Shown: in pieces, positions 43,405-51,444 of the stretch | Position numbering within the stretch: the first letter of the stretch is position 1 | Layout: each line of letters starts with the position of its first letter | DNA from: DAIMFL01 sp964372215 | GTDB taxonomy: Bacteria > Pseudomonadota > Alphaproteobacteria > Dongiales > Dongiaceae | Direction: 5' to 3' | NCBI GenBank assembly: GCA_964372215.1 | Contig: CAYJQC010000018.1 | Location: forward strand, 33,417-97,416 | Length of the DNA stretch: 64,000 nt | Made by a program: the position numbers and the translations under genes | The notes under the pieces: generated by a model | Told to the model about the DNA's origin: nothing | The model's input: only the letters and a program-made list of their open reading frames with translations | Databases searched by the model: none

Positions 43405-44199
43405 TCAGTCCGCTTCTGCGGTTGTGGCGGGGATTTTCACATTGCGCGCTTCCGGCGGCCGGCGGTCCGGCGGCGTCACGATACCGCCGGAGACAACCAT
43501 CTTGATGCCCTCCTCGATCGACATGCTGAGCCGGACCACGTCGCGCTTCGGCACGAACAGCAGGAAGCCCGAAGTCGGGTTCGGCGTGGTCGGCAGGAAC
43601 ACGTTCAGCACCTCGATCTCGGTGATCTCCTGCACCTCGCCCTGGGTGGCGCCGGTCAGAAACCCGATCGCCCAGATTCCCTTGCGCGGGTATTCCACCA
43701 GCACGACTTCGCGGAACGCCGCCGATTGCTGTGCCAGCACGGTTTCGAAGATCTGCTTGACCGCGCTGTAGATGCTGCGGATCACCGGCATCCGATTCAG
43801 GATGCGCTCGCTCAACCGCAGGAAGAAGCGTCCGACGAACCCGGCGGTTATCGCGCCGGTCAGGGTCAGCCCGACCAGGACCGCCACCAGCCCGATCCCC
43901 GGCACCGAGAACGGCAGATAGTGCTCGGGATTGTACGCTTGTGGGATCAGCGGCTTCACCCGGTCGTCCACGAACGAGATGAACAGCCAGGCGAGGTAGA
44001 AGGTGATGCTGATCGGCGCCGTGATCAGCACGCCCGCCAGGAAATAGGCGCGCAGGCGCGCCATGAAGCCGAGGCGCATCCGCTTGGCCGGCGGCCGCGG
44101 ACCCTGATGCGGGTGGGCCGCGGTGTCGCCGGCCCTGGCCGGTGCCGGTGCCGGCTTCGGCGCGCCGGATTGTGGCGGCGTCGGGGTTGTTGGGTTCAT
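43405..44199 (-). CDS. DUF502 inner-membrane protein
   Basis: 264 aa from ATG 44199. A Pro/Ala-rich N-terminal tail precedes two transmembrane segments (YFLAGVLITAPISITFYLAW and VAVLVGLTLTGAITAGFVG). The soluble C-terminal domain carries DUF502 features: NRMPVIRSIYSAVKQI, VVLVEYPRKGIWAIGF, and FLPTTPNPTSGFLL. The function of the family is unknown. In alphaproteobacteria it is often found near recG, which is about 4 kb away here. Confidence 0.88.
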   Translation of the reverse strand: MNPTTPTPPQSGAPKPAPAPARAGDTAAHPHQGPRPPAKRMRLGFMARLRAYFLAGVLITAPISITFYLAWLFISFVDDRVKPLIPQAYNPEHYLPFSVPGIGLVAVLVGLTLTGAITAGFVGRFFLRLSERILNRMPVIRSIYSAVKQIFETVLAQQSAAFREVVLVEYPRKGIWAIGFLTGATQGEVQEITEIEVLNVFLPTTPNPTSGFLLFVPKRDVVRLSMSIEEGIKMVVSGGIVTPPDRRPPEARNVKIPATTAEAD

Positions 44200-44501
44200 G
44201 GGTCGGGCTGCCTGCCGGTTGCCTTCGCGGACACTCCGCACGGAACTGATCGAACAGCATCGTTATATAGGTCGCATGGGCCGCAGGAAATGCGCTGTGC
44301 GCCGGGTGGCGCCAACGCCGCCCGAACAAAATCCCGACAGATCCCGCGAACTGCGACACTTCACCCAGCATTACCGTTCCGCTAGCTACGCTCGACTTAT
44401 TCCCGTAACACTAGCATTCCTCGGACCGCGAACATAGCCGAGGTAGATCGTCAATCAGACGGCGGGCTGGTATGGGCAGGCCAAAATAATGCACCTGCAC
44501 T
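44200..44501. other. Intergenic region, nothing recognised
   Basis: About 300 bp between the divergent DUF502 gene and a small hypothetical gene. It contains a short AT-rich segment near 44260-44275 (TTATATAGG) that may be part of a promoter. No open frame is convincing. Confidence 0.4.
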
Positions 44502-44756
44502 ATGCGAGCGACCGCCCGTATCATCGGCACCGCCAGCACCGAACTGTCGCAGGAAGCCTATGAGGTCTACGTGATCGAGACCACCACCGACACGTTCCGA
44601 ATTCCCAGCGGCGGCGTGGCCGCGCTGAAATGGATCTTCTGGTACGCACCGGCGCTTGGCGCTGCGGTCAAGATGCGCACCGAGTGGACCCAGGGACCGA
44701 TGATCGGCGGCGCGGCGGAAAGCGAATTGTGGAAGATTGACCTGCCTGCCGGCTGA
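44502..44756 (+). CDS. Small hypothetical protein
   Basis: 84 aa from ATG 44502. The translation (EAYEVYVIETTTDTFRIPSG, LWKIDLPAG) looks like a small beta-rich soluble protein, and codon use resembles the surroundings. There is no signal peptide and no recognised family. The tail is convergent with the dehalogenase gene. Confidence 0.45.
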   Translation: MRATARIIGTASTELSQEAYEVYVIETTTDTFRIPSGGVAALKWIFWYAPALGAAVKMRTEWTQGPMIGGAAESELWKIDLPAG

Positions 44757-44842
44757 ACGCCTGGAGCAGCATCGGATCGCACTGAGACAGTGCGATTCCT
44801 CGTTTCCATGAAGGCCCGCCAAGATTCACGCCTCGGACCGAG

Positions 44843-45730
44843 TCAATCCGAGGCGCCCTTGGTCCGGCCCGCGAGGAACCCTCTGATCGCCGTCTCGGTT
44901 TCGGCAGGCGCCTCCTCCGGCAGATAGTGGCCGCAGTCCAAGGCCCGACCGTCGAGCGTCGCCGCCCGGTCGCGCCACATGGCGAGAACGTCGAAGTTGC
45001 GGCCGACCACGCCGGCGCTGCCCCACAGCACCAGTAGCGGACAGGCGATCCGGCGCTCGCGGTCCGACTCGTCATGGGCGAGATCGATGCTTGCGGCGGC
45101 GCGATAGTCCTCGCAGGTCGCGTGGATGGTTCGCGGATCGCGGAAGCAGCGCGCATATTCGGCGCGGGCCTCGGGTGTGATGCCGCGACCGCCGAGCCGC
45201 GAAAACTGCCAGTCGAGATAGCCATCGGGATCGCCGCCGATCAGCCGCTCGGGGAAATCCGCCGGCTGGATCAGGAAGAACCAGTGATAGTAGGCGGTCG
45301 CCGTGCGCTGGTTGATGGTGCGGTAGAAGTCGAGCGTGGGCACGATGTCGAGCAGCGCCAGCCGGGTCACCCGCTCGGGGTGATCGAGGGCCAGCCGGTG
45401 GCCGACCCGGGCGCCCCGATCGTGGCCGACCATGGCGAAGCGATCGAAACCCAGGGCCGCCATCATCTCGACTTGATCGCGCGCCATGGTGCGCTTGGCG
45501 TATGCTGCGTGATCGGCGCCGCCTTCCGGCTTGCCGCTGTCCCCGTAGCCGCGCAGGTCCGGCGCGACCACCGTGAAATCGCGCGCCAAGCCGGGCGCGA
45601 TCTGGTGCCAGATGACGTGGGTCTGGGGATAGCCGTGCAGCAGCAGGAGCGGCGGTCCCGCGCCGCCGATCACCAGATGGATCTCGGTGCCCGTCACGGC
45701 GACGCGGCGCGTCGCAAAGCCTTCGAACAT
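44843..45730 (-). CDS. Fluoroacetate/haloacetate dehalogenase-type alpha/beta hydrolase
   Basis: 295-aa alpha/beta hydrolase from ATG 45730. The nucleophile elbow is VGHDRGARVG: an aspartate nucleophile (Asp104) with Arg105 and Arg108, the carboxylate-binding pair of haloacetate dehalogenases. Asp128 (LLDIVP) and His268 (DCGHYL) complete the triad. His149-Trp150 (YYHWFF) and Tyr209 (EDYRAA) match the halide-stabilising pocket known from fluoroacetate dehalogenases. The HGYPQTH oxyanion loop is present. Activity on haloacetates is therefore a reasonable prediction; epoxide hydrolysis is the alternative. Divergent from the PKS gene. Confidence 0.85.
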   Translation of the reverse strand: MFEGFATRRVAVTGTEIHLVIGGAGPPLLLLHGYPQTHVIWHQIAPGLARDFTVVAPDLRGYGDSGKPEGGADHAAYAKRTMARDQVEMMAALGFDRFAMVGHDRGARVGHRLALDHPERVTRLALLDIVPTLDFYRTINQRTATAYYHWFFLIQPADFPERLIGGDPDGYLDWQFSRLGGRGITPEARAEYARCFRDPRTIHATCEDYRAAASIDLAHDESDRERRIACPLLVLWGSAGVVGRNFDVLAMWRDRAATLDGRALDCGHYLPEEAPAETETAIRGFLAGRTKGASD

Positions 45731-45857
45731 CCGGCACGCCTCGCGCCTGACAGGAACGAACCGCCCGGCGCCGCGATCGAGCTTGGAACAGCCGGGAATA
45801 TGCGACCATGGCGCCGGGTTAATGGTCGAGTGAACATCCGCCACGACGGAAAAAGCA

Positions 45858-46901
45858 ATGCCCGAGATTGCCGCGATCGCGACTGCCGTACCGCCCCATC
45901 AGATCGCCCAGAGCGAGGTGGCGGCCCTGGCAGCACGCCTGTTCGACCGCGACGCCTCCGAGATCGAACGGCTGTTGCCGGCTTTCGCCAACGCCGGAAT
46001 CGACCATCGCCATTCCTGCGTGCCGCTGGACTGGTATCTCGAGCCGCATGGCTGGCGCGAACGCAACGCGCTCTATGTGGAGCACGCGCTGGCGCTGGTC
46101 GCCGACGCCGCCGAACGCTGCCTCGCGCGCGCCGGTTGCCCGCCGGAATCGGTCGACGGGCTGGTCGTGGTATCGACCACCGGAATCGCGACGCCGAGCC
46201 TCGACGCCCTGCTGATCGAACGGCTGGCGCTGCGCCCCGACGTCGCGCGCCTGCCGATCTTCGGTCTCGGCTGTGCCGGGGGCGTGATCGGACTGGCTCC
46301 GGCCGCAGCCATGACGTCTGGCGGGCGGCGCGTGCTGTTCGTCGTGGTCGAGCTCTGCGCCCTGACCTTTCGCAATGGCGATAACTCCAAGAGCAATATC
46401 ATCGCCGCGGCGCTGTTCGGCGACGGCGCGGCGGCGGCGCTGCTGGACGGAACCACCGACGGCGCCGGCCCTGCCATCGGTCCGGCCGGCAGCCACACCT
46501 GGCCAGGCTCGCTCGACATCATGGGCTGGAACGTCGAGGACGACGGGTTCGGCGTGCGATTCTCGCGCGACATTCCGACCCTGGTGCGCCGCGACCTGCG
46601 TCCTGCCGCCGAGCGGTTCCTCGCCGGCCACAACCTGGCCCTGGCGCTGCTCGACGGCTATGTCTGCCATCCCGGCGGCACCAAGGTGATCGAGGCGCTC
46701 GAGGCGGCCTTCGAGTTGCCGGTGGGCGCGCTCGACGACGCCCGCGCGGTGCTGCGCGAGAACGGCAACATGTCGGCGGCGACCGTGCTGTTCGTGCTCG
46801 AGCGCCGGATGGCGCGCGGGCTGCGCGGTCGCTGGTTGATGGCGGCGCTCGGTCCGGGCTTTTCCGTCGGGTTCCAGATTCTCGAAGGCATGCCGCGATG
46901 A
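45858..46901 (+). CDS. Type III polyketide synthase
   Basis: 347-aa thiolase-fold ketosynthase of the chalcone-synthase family. The catalytic triad is Cys139 (GLGCAGG), His271 (CHPGG) and Asn304 (NGNMSA). STTGIATPSLDA and GPGFSVGF are family signatures. Bacterial relatives extend fatty acyl-CoA with malonyl-CoA to make alkylpyrones or alkylresorcinols. The stop overlaps the start of an ICMT-like methyltransferase gene by 4 bp, as in the bpsA-bpsB pair of Bacillus. Confidence 0.92.
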   Translation: MPEIAAIATAVPPHQIAQSEVAALAARLFDRDASEIERLLPAFANAGIDHRHSCVPLDWYLEPHGWRERNALYVEHALALVADAAERCLARAGCPPESVDGLVVVSTTGIATPSLDALLIERLALRPDVARLPIFGLGCAGGVIGLAPAAAMTSGGRRVLFVVVELCALTFRNGDNSKSNIIAAALFGDGAAAALLDGTTDGAGPAIGPAGSHTWPGSLDIMGWNVEDDGFGVRFSRDIPTLVRRDLRPAAERFLAGHNLALALLDGYVCHPGGTKVIEALEAAFELPVGALDDARAVLRENGNMSAATVLFVLERRMARGLRGRWLMAALGPGFSVGFQILEGMPR

Positions 46902-47446
46902 CCCTGGCACAGTGGATCGTGGTCGCGGTTGCACTGCAGCGGCTGGCGGAGCTGGGCTATGGCCGGCGCAACGAGGCGCGCCTGCGGGCCGCCGGCGCCA
47001 TCGAGATCGGCGCCGGGCACTACCCGCTGCTGGTGCTGGTGCACGCCGCCTGGCTGCTGGCGCTGTTCGCCGCGGCAGAATCGACGGAGGTGGTTTCCTG
47101 GCCGCTGCTGGCGATCTACGGCGGGCTGCAGGTCGGTCGGCTCTGGGTGATCGCGACGCTGGGGCGGTTCTGGACCACGCGGATCCTGACCTTGCCGCAC
47201 ACGCCACTGGTCGCCCGCGGTCCGTACCGGCTGTGCCGGCATCCGAACTACGTCATCGTCGCCGCCGAAATCGCCTGCCTGCCGCTGGCCTTCGGCGCCT
47301 GGCGGGAAAGCCTGATCTTCACCCTGTTGAACGCCGCGATCCTGGGCTGGCGCATCCGGGTCGAGGAGCGCGCCCTCGCCGGCCGTCGCGGCGCGGCGTC
47401 CGGCGCAGCCGGCAAGACCGCATGCATCGGACCGGCTCAGGGATAG
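46898..47446 (+). CDS. Isoprenylcysteine carboxyl methyltransferase-like membrane methyltransferase
   Basis: 182 aa with several hydrophobic helices and the ICMT C-terminal motif: GPYRLCRHPNYVIV, followed by WRIRVEERAL. The pairing with a type III PKS indicates O-methylation of the polyketide product (alkylpyrone methyl ether) in the inner membrane. It overlaps the PKS gene by 4 bp, and its 3' end overlaps the convergent lipoprotein gene by 10 bp. Confidence 0.85.
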   Translation: MTLAQWIVVAVALQRLAELGYGRRNEARLRAAGAIEIGAGHYPLLVLVHAAWLLALFAAAESTEVVSWPLLAIYGGLQVGRLWVIATLGRFWTTRILTLPHTPLVARGPYRLCRHPNYVIVAAEIACLPLAFGAWRESLIFTLLNAAILGWRIRVEERALAGRRGAASGAAGKTACIGPAQG

Positions 47447-48033
47447 GTCGGCGTGCCGTAGGCGGCGGACAGGCGCGCCAGCGTCTCGTCGACCGCCAGC
47501 GCACCGTCGGCCATCTGCGGCAGGAAGCGGACCCGCAGCGAGACGGTCAGCCGGGCATCGGCCCAGCGCTGATAGCTGCCGGCCCAGCAGCAATCGTCAT
47601 ACGGGTCCAGGGACCGGTAGGGATAGGGATAGCGATAGAACGGGCCGGAAACGCCGGGCCACGGCCGATAGCGCGGCTCGACCCGAACCCTGACATCGGA
47701 GTCCCGGCGGTCCTGTTCGATCAGGAGCGCGGCGAAGCCCTGGTCCCGGGCGAGTTCGCTGGCATGCCAGAGCGCGAAGTCGTAGGCCCGCTGGCGCTCC
47801 GTATCCAGGCGGACGTCACGCCCGGCGCGCTCGACCGGAACGACGAGGCTCGGGGTTTCGTAGACCACCTGGTAGCGGCCATCGGCAAGCTTGGTGTCCG
47901 AGTATCCGTAGCCTGCGTCCGCCGTCCTGGCGACCAGCGCCGACAACGGCGGGGGAGCCGCGCAGGCGCCCGCGATCAGCCCGAACAGGGCCGCGATCGC
48001 CATTGCGCGAAAACTCCGGAACCGGCATCGCAT
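47437..48033 (-). CDS. DUF4136/CC0125-type lipoprotein
   Basis: 198 aa from ATG 48033. The signal peptide ends in AGAC (lipobox). The mature part has GYGYSDTKLADGRYQVVYE, RQRAYDFALWHASELARDQG and a repeated Tyr/Pro segment (YRYPYPYR), as in small lipoproteins annotated CC0125/CC1285 or DUF4136. Function is unknown. Confidence 0.75.
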   Translation of the reverse strand: MRCRFRSFRAMAIAALFGLIAGACAAPPPLSALVARTADAGYGYSDTKLADGRYQVVYETPSLVVPVERAGRDVRLDTERQRAYDFALWHASELARDQGFAALLIEQDRRDSDVRVRVEPRYRPWPGVSGPFYRYPYPYRSLDPYDDCCWAGSYQRWADARLTVSLRVRFLPQMADGALAVDETLARLSAAYGTPTYP

Positions 48034-48276
48034 GCCACTGATTTCGCATGCCGGCGCGCCAGCGGCAAGCCGTCCGGAAGCCGCGGCGCGGATCGCAAGG
48101 TGTTGCCCGCCAGCGAGCTTGGATCACCAATCCGTGAAGCTGCGCAGTTACTTTGGAGTGCCTACTTTACTCAACACCTGCTTTCCCTACCCTGAGCTGG
48201 TATGACTTGGGGCCCTCCAGCCGGCCGGCCGCCGCGTATTCGGGGGAAGCACAGAACCAATGAACGGGAGGCGTGA

Positions 48277-48756
48277 ATGCGAAGCGTGCGAACCTTTCTT
48301 GCGGGTGCGGTCATCCTGTCCTTCGCCGCGGTGACGGCGCCGATCCAGCTTTCCGCACTGGATCCGGCGGCGATCGTCAAGCAGCGCCAGGACGCGATGA
48401 AGGAAATGGGCGGCCACATGAAGGCGATCAACGCATTCGTCGAATCGGGCGCCGGCAGCGCCGCCGACGTGGCCGCGCGCGCCAAGGCGATCCAGGACAT
48501 ATCCGGCAAGATCACCGATTTGTTTCCTGCCGGCACTTCGCTCGACGATGGGATCGGCAAGACCGGCGCCAAGCCGGTGATCTGGACCGACTGGGAAGGC
48601 TTCAAGTCAGCCGCGATGAAGCTTGGCGGGTTTGCCGGCGAACTCGAGACCGCGGCGCAAGGCGGCGACAGCGGGGCGATCGGCGAGCAGTTCGCGGCGC
48701 TGGGCAAGAACGGCTGCGGCGGCTGCCATCAGACCTTTCGTCAGAAGCTCGACTGA
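48277..48756 (+). CDS. cycP: Cytochrome c'
   Basis: 159 aa with a Sec signal (residues 1 to about 27). The four-helix c-type cytochrome has its CxxCH heme site near the C-terminus (Cys147, Cys150, His151), followed by TFRQK. RQDAMKEMGGHMK in helix A and VIWTDWEGFK are typical. It binds nitric oxide in the periplasm and protects against nitrosative stress. A 240-bp upstream gap likely holds its promoter. Confidence 0.93.
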   Translation: MRSVRTFLAGAVILSFAAVTAPIQLSALDPAAIVKQRQDAMKEMGGHMKAINAFVESGAGSAADVAARAKAIQDISGKITDLFPAGTSLDDGIGKTGAKPVIWTDWEGFKSAAMKLGGFAGELETAAQGGDSGAIGEQFAALGKNGCGGCHQTFRQKLD

Positions 48757-48883
48757 GGCGCTCCCTGATAAGCCGGACGGCACAGGAAGCGCGTATCCGC
48801 TGCCGATCACCGCTTTGCCACTGGCTGGGAGGGCGCCTCGCGTGTCTAATCCCGGCGTTCCTGCGGAGATCACGACCAGCTAG

Positions 48884-49156
48884 ATGCAGCGTTTTCCAAG
48901 GTCACTTTTCGATCGGCTGTCCGGCCGCGAGACCAGCCGGCTCGATGTCAGGCCGGGTGCCTCGTATCGGCGCAAGCACAAGACGAACCTGGTCGAAACC
49001 GCCGAGGTCACGGAGATCTGCCGGGATCACGAGGGCATCCTGCATGTGCGCTTCGAGCTGCGCTTTGGTTGGCCACGCCTCATGTCGGTCGCGCCGGAGT
49101 CGCGGCTGCTTTCGCTGCACGAGTTCGCCAGTCGCTATATCGAACCGGCCTCCTGA
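48884..49156 (+). CDS. Small hypothetical protein
   Basis: 90 aa from ATG 48884. It is basic at the N-terminus (RSLFDRLSGRETSR, YRRKHKTN) and ends with an aromatic and acidic part (LLSLHEFASRYIEP). The core NLVETAEVTEICRDHEGILHV looks like a small beta-sheet domain of an RNA- or DNA-associated type, but no family is recognised. Confidence 0.55.
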   Translation: MQRFPRSLFDRLSGRETSRLDVRPGASYRRKHKTNLVETAEVTEICRDHEGILHVRFELRFGWPRLMSVAPESRLLSLHEFASRYIEPAS

Positions 49157-49310
49157 ACCGCGATAGTTGCAGTTTCCGCTGGGCCGTTCCGTGGTCCAGA
49201 GCTATACATGGGCCGATTTCGCGCAGAAATCAGGGCTGCAACCCCATCGGCTGCTCACACCTCCGGCAGGCTGCGCGTCCGTGGGGCTGGTGGACGCCGC
49301 GGTGCGAGAC

Positions 49311-49766
49311 ATGGGCGACGGCGATCTTGAGCTTAAGAGCGCGAGGCTGCGCCGGATGCTCGAGTACTGGAACCAGAAGCGCGGCACCAGGCCGCTTCCC
49401 GCGCGCCGGGACATCGACCCCCTCGAGCTCGGCTTCGTCCTCGGCGACATCACCCTGGTGGACGTGATGCACGATCCGTTGCGCTTCCGGTTTCGGCTGG
49501 ACGGCACCCGCCACGTGCAATGGTACGGCTTCGACATGACCGGGAAGATGCTCGACGACTATCCCGACCCGGAGATGCGCAGAATCATCGAGGCCAGCTA
49601 CCGCGACGTCGTCGACTCCGCGCAGCCTGCGGTGCGCCAGCGCAATCTCGTCGCCGATGGGCGCTTTTTCCACTACGAAGCACTGCTGCTGCCGATGACC
49701 GTCGGCGGCGCGAATGTCGACATGCTGCTGGCCTGCATCGACTTCGAGGCTCCGACGCCGACTTGA
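49311..49766 (+). CDS. PAS_5-type domain protein
   Basis: 151 aa from ATG 49311; a longer frame from TTG 49167 exists but lacks a convincing start. The sequence ARRDIDPLELGFVLGDITLV, RFRFRLDGTRHVQWYG and GRFFHYEALLLPMTV follows the stand-alone PAS_5 family, proteins of one PAS sensor fold without an output domain. Ligand unknown. It is followed by a convergent hypothetical gene. Confidence 0.75.
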   Translation: MGDGDLELKSARLRRMLEYWNQKRGTRPLPARRDIDPLELGFVLGDITLVDVMHDPLRFRFRLDGTRHVQWYGFDMTGKMLDDYPDPEMRRIIEASYRDVVDSAQPAVRQRNLVADGRFFHYEALLLPMTVGGANVDMLLACIDFEAPTPT

Positions 49767-49778
49767 GCGGCGGCAGCC

Positions 49779-50255
49779 TCAGGCGCGCTCGCCCTGCTGT
49801 CGGCGGGCGATCTCGATGAGCGAACGCTCGTGCGGCGACAGCGGCCGACGAAAGGCCGGCTTGCCGTTCATCCAGGTCCGGCCGTCGCTCGCCGCCTCGA
49901 GCGCGCCGCCGACCGGAGCCAGCAGGCTGAACCGTCCGCGCGGCGGGGCCACATTCTCGCCGTTCGACCGGAACACGCCGTGATCGGCAAGATAGATTCG
50001 CTTCAGGCGAAGGTCGGTTCGCCGCACTTCGTCCAGCAGGTACTCGAAGAGCCCGAGCTGCGAGTGGCGCACCACGACGATGGTGCCGACCGCGCCGTGG
50101 GATTCCATCCAGGTCTTGACGAACTCTGGCGTCTGCGATCCGCACGGCAACGGCTCGCTGGCTTCCGCGTACTCCTGCATCTGTTCCGCTTCGGCGAGCC
50201 AGGGGTCGAACCGCCACGCACTTTCATGCCGAGGCTTGAGTGCGCGCGTTCCCAT
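49779..50255 (-). CDS. Hypothetical protein with upstream CRP-like sites
   Basis: 158 aa from ATG 50255. It starts MGTRALKPRHESAWRF and contains a regular helical segment (TPEFVKTWMESHGAVG), followed by VVVRHSQLGLFEYLLDEV and a basic C-terminus (RSLIEIARRQQGERA). There is no signal peptide. No family is recognised. Two CRP-like sequences, 50 bp apart, lie upstream of its start, and the CRP-family regulator gene is the next gene upstream, so it is a likely regulatory target. Confidence 0.6.
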   Translation of the reverse strand: MGTRALKPRHESAWRFDPWLAEAEQMQEYAEASEPLPCGSQTPEFVKTWMESHGAVGTIVVVRHSQLGLFEYLLDEVRRTDLRLKRIYLADHGVFRSNGENVAPPRGRFSLLAPVGGALEAASDGRTWMNGKPAFRRPLSPHERSLIEIARRQQGERA

Positions 50256-50321
50256 CCCTGTCCCTCCCCTGAATTGCCACCGTCGATGCAGTCACGGTAG
50301 CGACCGCCAGGACGGTCCAGA

Positions 50322-50337
50322 AGTGACGGGCGTCACA
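50322..50337. promoter_or_regulatory. Putative CRP-type operator (proximal)
   Basis: AGTGA-CGGGCG-TCACA fits the CRP consensus TGTGA-N6-TCACA with one mismatch. It is centred about 75 bp upstream of the 158-aa gene start. A second site lies exactly 50 bp away. Confidence 0.55.
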
Positions 50338-50371
50338 TACCAGCGAATTCAGGTGAATGCAGGGCCGCACA

Positions 50372-50387
50372 TGCGACGGCCGTCACA
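50372..50387. promoter_or_regulatory. Putative CRP-type operator (distal)
   Basis: TGCGA-CGGCCG-TCACA, one mismatch from TGTGA-N6-TCACA. Offset from the proximal site is 50 bp, about five helical turns, so both would face the same side of the helix. Confidence 0.5.
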
Positions 50388-50438
50388 TTCGAGCGGGGGG
50401 CCTGCTCATGAAACCGCCGCCGACGGCCGGTCCGGCGG

Positions 50439-51176
50439 TCAGTCTTCGGTGCGCGCGCCGCGGACCTGGAGCGCATTGGCGATCTCCTCGAATCGCCGAC
50501 GGTCCATCAAGTAGAGGTTGCGCCCCTTGCGGCGCAGCAACCCGGTCGGATAGAGCTGGCTCAACGCCCGCGCCACGGTCTCCCGGGTGGTGCTGACGCG
50601 GCTGGCGATCTCGCGCAGCGGGGGTAACGGACGAACCAGCCACAGGCTCGGCACCGCGGCGTCGGGCACCGCCATGCGCAACAGCTCGGCATAGACCCGC
50701 TGCGTCGCCGGCAAGGTGCTCAGTTCCATGATCCGGACGTCGCTGGTGCGCACGATATGCGCGAGACCCTGCAGGACGCGGAAGGTGACCTCGACCCGCC
50801 GCTTCAGCAGATCGACGAAAACCTCCGAGGGCAACGCCGCGAGCAGGCTCTCCTCGATCGCGACCGCGCTCGCCGAGCGTGGCAGCAGATCGATCGCCGC
50901 GAGCTCGCCGAAGTAGTCGCCTGCGCGCGCCGTGGCGAACGCCACCTCGCGCCGGCTGGGCGAGAAGTTGATGATGTTCACGGCGCCCTGGACGACGAAG
51001 AACACCTCCTTGCCGTCGCTGCCGCTCTCGATCACGGGCTGGCCAGGTCGAAAGCTGCGCCACTGGCAGCTGCCTTCCAGCTTCTGGCGCTCGGAATCGT
51101 CGAGGCTGGCGAACAGCGGGACGCTTCCGAGCGTCCGCAGCAACGGCTCCGCGATTCGATGGTCCCCTCTCGCCAT
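50439..51176 (-). CDS. CRP/FNR-family transcriptional regulator
   Basis: 245 aa from ATG 51176 (GTG 51194 possible). An N-terminal cyclic-nucleotide-binding-type beta-roll (PLFASLDDSERQKLEG, GKEVFFVVQGAV, AGDYFGELAAI) is followed by the dimer helix and an HTH. The recognition helix contains TTRETVARAL, which keeps the Arg-Glu...Arg arrangement that CRP uses to read TGTGA half-sites. No N-terminal cysteine cluster is present, so it is not an oxygen-sensing FNR. PRSASAVAIEES replaces the cAMP-specific phosphate-binding loop only partly, so the effector is uncertain. Confidence 0.88.
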   Translation of the reverse strand: MARGDHRIAEPLLRTLGSVPLFASLDDSERQKLEGSCQWRSFRPGQPVIESGSDGKEVFFVVQGAVNIINFSPSRREVAFATARAGDYFGELAAIDLLPRSASAVAIEESLLAALPSEVFVDLLKRRVEVTFRVLQGLAHIVRTSDVRIMELSTLPATQRVYAELLRMAVPDAAVPSLWLVRPLPPLREIASRVSTTRETVARALSQLYPTGLLRRKGRNLYLMDRRRFEEIANALQVRGARTED

Positions 51177-51220
51177 TGCGCAGGAATCTGGCACACCCCG
51201 CGGCAGAAGTCAGTGTTTTC

Positions 51221-51239
51221 CGGCGTGAAACACACGCCG
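51221..51239. promoter_or_regulatory. Palindrome upstream of the CRP-family regulator
   Basis: CGGCGTG-AAACA-CACGCCG, perfect 7-bp arms. It lies 44 bp upstream of the regulator start, so it could be an operator or an RNA hairpin. Confidence 0.4.
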
Positions 51240-51444
51240 AAGGCCGTGACATCCAACGGGCGGCTGCCTCGTTCCAGGGGGCTCGCCGGGATCCGGCGTC
51301 GCCGCGGAAGCCTGCTGATTCCCGGGCAAGTCTCCGCGGGACGGGGGCGTCGGGGGACCACCGGGGCCAGGCGCGCCGGGGCCGCCCGGGAGCGCCGGGG
51401 CGCTTCGAGGGAACCCTGGCGGCCGGGGGGCCGGATCGCGCAAG

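Noticed and set aside
50439..51176. FNR identity for the CRP-family regulator
   Set aside because: The N-terminal cysteine cluster needed for an FNR iron-sulfur centre is absent.
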